A DNA stretch of 57,571 bases from assembly GCA_023402395.1 (NCBI GenBank), contig JAEYGI010000027.1, forward strand, positions 1 to 57,571, in the 5' to 3' direction. This stretch comes from Bacillota bacterium (GTDB lineage: Bacteria > Bacillota > UBA4882 > UBA8346). Positions within the stretch are counted from its first letter, which is position 1; every line of letters starts with the position of its first letter. A model generated the notes under the pieces. It was not told the DNA's origin, did no database searches, and saw only the letters and a list, made by a program, of their open reading frames with translations. Positions 52,229 to 57,571 of this stretch are shown in pieces. A program made the position numbers and the translations under genes.

Positions 52229-55200
52229 TCAATACTTTCCGAACTCTCCCGCGTCCACGGACAACTGCCTTTTTCCAGCGGCCGCCACTTGCCGAGCTCC
52301 GCTTTTAACCTCTTTACGGGGCAATTCCCGGACATTATCGGTCGCGATTGCGCTCAAGCGCCGGGTATCATTTTTCAGCCGGAATTTTTTCACCATTTCT
52401 TTTAAATACTCGGCTTGGCTGAACATTTCTTCGCTGGACGAAGCGCTTTCTTCGGCGGTGGCCGTATTGGTCTGGGTAACCTGGGCTACTTGGCCCAGCC
52501 CTTGATTGACCTGGGCGATTCCGCTTGCCTGCTCATTGGAGGCCGTGGCAATATCCCCCACCAGGGTCGCCGCTTTACTGACGCCATCGACGATCTGATT
52601 TAAGGCCGCCGCGGTCTGCCCCGCGATCCTGGCGCCGGCTTCCACTTTCTCAATTGAGCTCTCGATCAGTGCGGTCGTTTCCTTGGCCGCTGCGGCGCTC
52701 CGGCCGGCCAGATTGCGAACCTCCTCGGCGACCACCGCGAATCCCTTGCCGTGCTGCCCAGCCCGGGCCGCCTCCACGGCGGCATTTAGCGCCAGAATAT
52801 TGGTTTGGAACGCGATCTCGTCAATAACCTTGATAATCTTGGAAATATTGCCGGACGCCTCATTGATCGCTTCCATCGCCTTCAGCATATCCTGCATCTG
52901 CCGGTCGCCATCCACCGCATGCTCCTTGGCGTCCGACGCCAACTGATTGGCCTGATTGGCGTTGAGCGCGTTCTGCTTGGTCTGGGCGGCAATTTGGGTA
53001 ATCGAGGCCGTGATCTCCTGGACCGTGCTGGCTTGCTCAGTGGCGGCCTCCGATAAGGTCTGGCTGGATTCGGAAACGTGCTTCGCCCCGGACGCCACTT
53101 GTTCGGCGGCGGCGCTGAAATCGCCCAGCACCTCATTCCAGGTGCCGATGGTATGATTGAGGGCATCGGCGATTTTCCGGTGATCGCCTTGATAGTTCCC
53201 GGCGACCCCGGTTTCCAGATTGCCGCCGGCCAGTTCCTGCAATACCGCAGCGGCTTCGTCAATGGGCGCGATCATCGCGTCCAGCGTTTGATTGAACCCG
53301 GCCACAATCTGCTGATAGCCGCCGGAGAATTTGCCGATGTCGCCCCGGATCTTCAGATCGCCTTGCACCGCCGCCTTGGCCAGCCCATCCACCTCTTCAA
53401 TCAGGTCGTGAATGGTTTCTAGCATCGCGGTCATGGCCGGCAGCAATTGATCCTGCTCCGAGCGGCGGCCAATCTCCCGGACCGTCTCCAGTTGGCTGGT
53501 GTCGCCCGCCGCGGTTTTCACGATCAGTTCCTGCAAGTCCAAGAGCCTGGATCGGACCTGATTGATGTTCTCCGCGAACTGCCGTAACATTCCCTGATAG
53601 TTTTCGGCGCGCATCTCCACGGTGAAATCATTGTCCGCGATCCGCCCCAGTACCTGTTGAGCGTCGTTTAACGGCTCAACGATGGCGTCCAGCGTCTGGT
53701 TGAACCCGCTGATAACCCGCTGATAGTCTCCGGTGAACTGCTCGGTATTGCCGCGGCTGTCCAATTGGCCGGCGGCCGCGGCCTCGGTCAAGCGCAGCGT
53801 CTCCTCGACCAGCCCTCGCACCGCCTCCATCATGGCGATGAAGGAAGGAATCAATTGATCCGGATCGCTTTGTTTGCCGACCGCCTTTAACTCGTCCAAA
53901 TCCTGAAAATCGCCGTTGGCGATATTGCCGATAATCCGCTGGACGCTGATTAGCCGGTCGTGAACCCCGTTGATGGCTGCGGCGATTTCACTATAGACTC
54001 CCAGATACGTTCCTTCCACGATCTGCGTATAATCGTTGACCGCCATCTTTTGCAGAACCACGTTGCTTTCCACCAGCGCGCCGAGGCCTTCGATACAGGC
54101 GTTGATGCTGTTTTTAAGTTCGTTAAAGTCGCCCTCGTAGGTTTCGGTGATCGGTTCGGGAATAACACCGTCCCCGATTTTGCGGATGTACTCGGCGGCC
54201 ATGTGCAGCGGCCCGATGACCGCATCCAGCGTTTGATTGATCCCTTCGACCATCCGCCGGTAGGCTCCGGTGAATTGCTCGGCGTCGCCCCGCGCGCTTA
54301 AACTTCCCGCCCGGGCCGCGCCGGTCAGCTTATCGGTTTCGGCGATGACATTGCGCAAGGTATCGGCGACCGTGATCATGCTTCGCCCGAGCACATCGTT
54401 TTCCGATTGGCACTCCAGTTCCGCCGCAAGATTCCCGGAAGCGATCTGTTCGGCGAATTTGGCTTTGGCGCCGATGGTCTCCACCATCCGTCCGAACGCC
54501 GCCTTTAACACGCCGGTTTCGTCCCTGGATGCCGCGCCGATTTCGACCTCAATATCGCCGTCGGCCAGTTTATCGGCTGCCCTGGTCAGTTCTTTCATCG
54601 GGCGGCTGATCGTGGCCGAAATAAAGAAGCCGAGCGCGATGGCGGCCACCATCCCGATTATCACCAGGGTCATCATAAAGATGATGCTTGCCGCGCCCTC
54701 CTGGTCGTTCTTCTGGATCGCGACCACCGCCTGATCGTTATTTTGTTTGAAGAGATCCTCGAGAAATTCGGCCAGTTGCGCGGCGTCCCCGTCCAGATTG
54801 ATCATCATCCATTGGAAGGCCTCTTCGTTCTGGCCGGAATCGGCCAGTTCCATCACTTTGCCTTCTTGAGACCGGTAGGTTTCCATCAGCGCTTTAATCA
54901 ACTCGGTTTGCGACTGCCCGGTCCCGCTCAGCAGCTTGTCATACTCTTCGACGCTGGCGTCGATGTGGGCGTGCAAGACCTCGATCTCTTCTTTGTGCCT
55001 CTCCCGGTTCTCCACATCGAAAATATATGAAATCAGACTAATCCGGACCCGCTGAAAGACGGAACTGATGGTGTTCATTGGCCGGACCGGCGCGATGTTA
55101 TTCCGGTACACCGTCATTTGATTGCGGTTGATGGTCGAAATATTGAGAATACCGTTCAGCCCGATGAACCCGGCGATGATGGCCACGGTCACGAAACCCA

Positions 55201-55285
55201 GGATCAATTTGAAACTGATCTTTAAATTAAGAAACCACTTGAAATTGAACAACCATTTAATGAATCGCAGAGGCCATTTGAACAT
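52229..55285 (-). CDS. Large multi-module methyl-accepting chemotaxis protein 2
   Basis: A 1018-residue chemoreceptor and close relative of the one at 45.3-48.4 kb. Membrane segments at about 25-47 and 203-222 flank a helical-bundle sensor (4HB_MCP-like). HAMP at about 222-275 is followed by at least four repeats of a module of about 145 residues (marker EGINQTLDAVIGPL at 347-360, then 524-540 and 660-675). The signalling hairpin tip IDEIAFQTNILALNAAVEAA (821-840) is intact. There is no PAS domain, unlike MCP 1. The C-terminus again ends EFGKY after a basic linker. The ATG at 55285 follows AAGGAGGAG; an upstream extension to 55408 is unlikely. Confidence 0.93.
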   Translation of the reverse strand: MFKWPLRFIKWLFNFKWFLNLKISFKLILGFVTVAIIAGFIGLNGILNISTINRNQMTVYRNNIAPVRPMNTISSVFQRVRISLISYIFDVENRERHKEEIEVLHAHIDASVEEYDKLLSGTGQSQTELIKALMETYRSQEGKVMELADSGQNEEAFQWMMINLDGDAAQLAEFLEDLFKQNNDQAVVAIQKNDQEGAASIIFMMTLVIIGMVAAIALGFFISATISRPMKELTRAADKLADGDIEVEIGAASRDETGVLKAAFGRMVETIGAKAKFAEQIASGNLAAELECQSENDVLGRSMITVADTLRNVIAETDKLTGAARAGSLSARGDAEQFTGAYRRMVEGINQTLDAVIGPLHMAAEYIRKIGDGVIPEPITETYEGDFNELKNSINACIEGLGALVESNVVLQKMAVNDYTQIVEGTYLGVYSEIAAAINGVHDRLISVQRIIGNIANGDFQDLDELKAVGKQSDPDQLIPSFIAMMEAVRGLVEETLRLTEAAAAGQLDSRGNTEQFTGDYQRVISGFNQTLDAIVEPLNDAQQVLGRIADNDFTVEMRAENYQGMLRQFAENINQVRSRLLDLQELIVKTAAGDTSQLETVREIGRRSEQDQLLPAMTAMLETIHDLIEEVDGLAKAAVQGDLKIRGDIGKFSGGYQQIVAGFNQTLDAMIAPIDEAAAVLQELAGGNLETGVAGNYQGDHRKIADALNHTIGTWNEVLGDFSAAAEQVASGAKHVSESSQTLSEAATEQASTVQEITASITQIAAQTKQNALNANQANQLASDAKEHAVDGDRQMQDMLKAMEAINEASGNISKIIKVIDEIAFQTNILALNAAVEAARAGQHGKGFAVVAEEVRNLAGRSAAAAKETTALIESSIEKVEAGARIAGQTAAALNQIVDGVSKAATLVGDIATASNEQASGIAQVNQGLGQVAQVTQTNTATAEESASSSEEMFSQAEYLKEMVKKFRLKNDTRRLSAIATDNVRELPRKEVKSGARQVAAAGKRQLSVDAGEFGKY

Positions 55286-55510
55286 GGGATTGATCTCCTC
55301 CTTGAGCAAAATTGGGTTCGAATCACGCTCCGTACTCCGCGATAAAACCGGACCGAATTTGGCGTTTTTGGCCATCACTATCGATGCCGCAATCAGTCTT
55401 CGAAACACCTTAAAAACGGCGGCGATTCCCGCGTTGTGATCGTTTGACGGCTTGGCATCCGAATCACACCGAAAACATCGGAATATTCAAGCTAACGCGA
55501 ATATTGAAAA
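55286..55510. other. Upstream region of chemoreceptor gene 2
   Basis: About 225 nt between the tctC-type gene's terminator and the chemoreceptor start. I found no sigma-A or sigma-D pair with good spacing. No gene or RNA was recognised. Confidence 0.4.
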
Positions 55511-55553
55511 TAAATAAAAACAAAGAACTCCTGATATGGGATCAGGAGTTCTT
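55511..55553 (-). terminator. Terminator of the orphan tctC gene
   Basis: A 13-bp perfect stem (AAGAACTCCTGAT at 55523-55535 with 55541-55553) runs on the minus strand into TTTGTTTTTATTT. It separates the orphan tctC gene from chemoreceptor gene 2, so the two are not simply cotranscribed. Confidence 0.9.
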
Positions 55554-55644
55554 CCACAATGATTTTCGGAATCCCGAGGGAATCATACCCAGACCTCTTG
55601 AACCCATTGCAATGGTATGGAGAAAGAGCCCGGGCGACTCAAAT

Positions 55645-56595
55645 TTACAGGCCCAGCTCTCCCCGAATCCCCTGGTAATATTTGATTCTCTCGGTCAAAA
55701 ATTTCTTGGAAGCTTCAATCCCATAATTCTCAATTTCAAATCCGGCTTTGACCATCTCGGCTTGGAACCCGGGGTCCTTGTTGACTTTGGCGAAAGCCTC
55801 TTCCAACGCCTTCATGACTGCGGGCGGGGTACCGGGCGGAACCGCGACGGCCCGATAGGTTCCTTCAGTAAATTTGTAACCCAATTCTTGAAAGGTCGGG
55901 ACTTTCGGCAAGGAGGAGAGCCGCTGGGTAGTGGCAACCGCCAGTATTTTCAGATCCTTTTCGGTCAAAGCGGTGCCCGGCGGGGTCATTAACGCGCTGA
56001 TCTTGCCCGCGTGCAACGAGGAAACCGCCACTTTGGTGCCGAGCGACGCCGCGACAAAAGGCATTTTTACCCCGGCCGCTTTTTCAAACTGAACCGATCC
56101 CAAATGGGGGGCGCTGCCGATGGCTCCGCCGCCGATGGTGACGGAGGACGGGTTGGATTTGGCGGCTTTGACCAGATCGGCGACGCTATTATAGGGGCTG
56201 TTCTTGGAGACCATCAAGGCGTCGGGGGTGCTGGCGAAGATGTAGACCAGATTGATGTCTTCGGTTTTATAGCCGATATTCGGATTTTCAAACGGCTGAA
56301 TGATGATGTTCGGCATGTTGCAGCCGGTGACGGAATACCCGTCCGGGGTCCCCTTCACCGCATCCGTCCAGGCGTCGCCGCCTCCATTGCCGGGGTTATA
56401 GGCGATCTCCACAGTTTGCCCCAGAACCTTCTCCAGGTATTTCTTTTGCAATTTGGCCGCGGTATCGGCCGCGCCGCCCGGTGTAAAGGGCAGAACGTAA
56501 CGGAGGGATTTTTCAGGGAACTTAGCGGCGACACAGGTTCCAAGCAGCGTCAGACCGAGCATCATGGCGAAAACTAAACTGACGAATTTGCGCAT
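55645..56595 (-). CDS. Orphan TctC-type solute-binding protein
   Basis: Periplasmic binding protein of the tripartite tricarboxylate transporter family, 316 residues, complete. It has a signal peptide (FVSLVFAMMLGLTLLGTCVAA), the ligand-loop segment LPFTPGGAADTAAKLQKKYL, and NPGNGGGDAW near 65. No tctA or tctB gene is nearby, so it either feeds a permease elsewhere or acts in sensing; many TctC genes occur as such orphans. The ATG at 56595 follows GGGAG. A flagellar-type promoter candidate lies upstream and a chemoreceptor gene is the next gene downstream, which hints at a role in chemotaxis. Confidence 0.9.
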   Translation of the reverse strand: MRKFVSLVFAMMLGLTLLGTCVAAKFPEKSLRYVLPFTPGGAADTAAKLQKKYLEKVLGQTVEIAYNPGNGGGDAWTDAVKGTPDGYSVTGCNMPNIIIQPFENPNIGYKTEDINLVYIFASTPDALMVSKNSPYNSVADLVKAAKSNPSSVTIGGGAIGSAPHLGSVQFEKAAGVKMPFVAASLGTKVAVSSLHAGKISALMTPPGTALTEKDLKILAVATTQRLSSLPKVPTFQELGYKFTEGTYRAVAVPPGTPPAVMKALEEAFAKVNKDPGFQAEMVKAGFEIENYGIEASKKFLTERIKYYQGIRGELGL

Positions 56596-56750
56596 GTTTT
56601 TTTGACTCCCTTCAAAATTAGCTAATCCCTTAGAGTAAATTGCGAGCAAACTGGCGAGCGCCGATCACTCCCTTCTCCATTCCCTCCTGCGAGTAACCGC
56701 TTTCTTGAGCTGAACCTTATTTCGGATATCAGAGTTAACCACATATTAAA

Positions 56751-56778
56751 TTATCGGAGTTTTTTTAGGAAAAATTAG
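56751..56778 (-). promoter_or_regulatory. Possible sigma-D/FliA promoter of the orphan tctC gene
   Basis: On the minus strand CTAAT (56774-56778), N15, TCCGATAA (56751-56758) matches the flagellar sigma consensus CTAAA-N15-GCCGATAA at 11 of 13 positions, about 155 nt upstream of the start codon. Confidence 0.5.
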
Positions 56779-56872
56779 AGGTAAATTACATTCTTTTTGG
56801 TCAACGCCACCCTAAGCTCAACCATTTTTTTGAGACATTTACGACGAAAGCCCCCGCGTTCCGGCATTCCAC

Positions 56873-57103
56873 CAATTTCCAACCGGCAAACGCCAATCCC
56901 CGATTGCAACTTGCCAATGTCAGATTGCCATCTCGCCCGTGCCGATTGTCACTTGCCAATCTTCGATTGCCATCTGCCAATTTCCAATTGGTGGATCACA
57001 ATGCTTTGGCGCCATCTGCCAATCCAAAAAAGAATCTTGGCAATGGAACTTTGGCAGGTGCCAATGGAGTTGGGGCAGTCCGCAATGAGGTAGGGCGGAG
57101 TGG
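56873..57103. repeat. 21-bp degenerate repeat array C (11 units)
   Basis: CAAT recurs at 56873, 56894, 56915, 56957, 56978, 56999, 57020, 57041, 57062 and 57083, and a variant CCCG fills 56936, all in exact 21-bp register. The inner half of many units is GATTGCCATCTGC or similar. The unit CAATTTCCAATTGGTGGAT at 56978 is identical to two units of array A. Reading frames through the array encode Cys/His-heptad peptides that I regard as spurious. Confidence 0.85.
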
Positions 57104-57451
57104 CCATCGCAACCAGCTTATCATCCTGGAGAACTCCTGAAGGTCAGGAATTCTTAAGTCAACTTTCTCATTTTGGGTCCACCCCTATCTCCTTGAAAGA
57201 AAACTAGCTTTAAAAAGCATTGAATTTTAAAGAATTAGGGCTTAAAGCGACAGAGAAAAAACTTGAACCTTGAAAACCAAATATCAATATGAAACAGGTA
57301 ATGAAGTTCCCCAAGCTAACCCTATCATGTCTCGCCAGGTCGGTCCTTAGCATTCCTTCGTTCGGCTTTGGGGAAAACGCAGGAGAGAATTTAATACTCA
57401 TTCACAGGGTTATACCCTTATGGGCGCGACCGTTCTCTCCCGCTAAAACAA
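57104..57451. other. Intergenic stretch before the transposase fragment
   Basis: It holds a hairpin GAACTCCTGA/TCAGGAATTC (57131-57153, one mismatch) that resembles the terminator at 55.5 kb and may be a terminator. A short stem AGGG/CCCT around TATA lies near 57411-57421. A plus-strand frame at 57289-57534 overlaps the transposase fragment and lacks any recognisable feature, so it is not called. Confidence 0.4.
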
Positions 57452-57571
57452 TTAAGCAGCTTGAATTTGGGCGATCCGATAAGAACCTAAAACCTTCGTT
57501 GGGTCATAATGTTCTTTGTTTTTTGCTAAAGTAAAGAGGATCTTAATCAACTTCACGGCAATTACTACGAG
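57452..57571 (-). CDS. Transposase C-terminus, IS110-like (partial)
   Basis: The last 39 codons of a minus-strand reading frame run in from the right edge and end at TAA. The peptide VVIAVKLIKILFTLAKNKEH followed by YDPTKVLG resembles the C-terminal end of IS110/IS116/IS902-type transposases (typically AVxRKLLxIxxxLLKxxxxYDP). Only the 3' end lies in the window, so an intact insertion sequence may continue beyond it. The family call rests on a short match and is moderate. Confidence 0.55.
   Translation of the reverse strand, partial: LVVIAVKLIKILFTLAKNKEHYDPTKVLGSYRIAQIQAA

Noticed and set aside
56596..56870. Sigma-54 promoter for the orphan tctC gene
   Set aside because: No GG-N10-GC pair with the right flanks was found; the best candidate is flagellar-sigma-like.
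56797..57093. Open frame coding Cys/His heptads through array C
   Set aside because: It looks like a small zinc-binding protein at first sight, but the Cys/His periodicity comes directly from the 21-bp DNA repeat. No ribosome site is present.
57289..57534. Plus-strand ORF of 81 codons at the right edge
   Set aside because: It overlaps the transposase end on the other strand, has no ribosome site and no recognisable feature.

Overview
The window (57.6 kb, GC-rich) comes from a bacterium that mixes Bacillota (Firmicutes) regulation with a two-membrane envelope. The Bacillota signs are a TPP riboswitch with a transcription terminator, a T-box leader on ileS, Bacillus-type LexA boxes (GAAC-N4-GTTC), a YesM/YesN two-component pair and strong AGGAGG ribosome sites. 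The envelope signs are an RND pump with its adaptor, and a MacAB-like exporter with a TolC-family outer-membrane channel. A diderm Bacillota lineage such as the Hydrogenispora/Limnochordia group fits; this is an inference and not a phylogenetic result.

Layout. 0.3-4.8 kb: sbcD-sbcC. 4.9-7.1 kb: a TPP-riboswitch-controlled fusion of a HypE/AIR-synthase-like domain with a ThiN domain. 7.2-15.6 kb: a carbohydrate ABC importer operon with a bicupin, an aldo/keto reductase and a YesM/YesN sensor-regulator pair. 15.7-25.6 kb: a tripartite tricarboxylate transporter (tctB-tctA-tctC) followed by a 2-hydroxyacid dehydrogenase, an RraA-type aldolase and an HpcH/HpaI aldolase. Just upstream lie a near-consensus sigma-54 promoter, twin palindromic activator sites, a PrpR-type sigma-54 activator and rpoN itself, so this looks like a self-contained acid-uptake and aldol-cleavage regulon. 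26.1-31.3 kb: tetR, adaptor and RND pump, with two matching 28-bp operators. 31.6-35.5 kb: a coiled-coil DNA-binding-like protein, a class 3 lipase, a HAD phosphatase and a PspC protein. 35.7-40.3 kb: tolC-like, adaptor, ATPase and permease genes. 40.9-44.7 kb: ileS of the IleS2 type behind a T-box. 45.3-56.6 kb: two very large multi-module chemoreceptors, two orphan solute-binding proteins, a ROK regulator and a small unknown gene under tandem LexA boxes. The right edge holds the 3' end of a probable IS110-like transposase gene.

The most unusual non-coding content is three dispersed arrays of degenerate repeats kept in exact 21-bp register (near 25.7, 44.9 and 56.9 kb), plus short heptamer arrays and foldback elements. 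Two riboswitch leaders (TPP and T-box) each carry about 375 nt of repeat-like sequence between the terminator and the start codon. The best candidates for something undescribed are the 21-bp array family, the SOS-controlled orphan gene, the sigma-54 acid regulon and the riboswitch-linked ThiN fusion.
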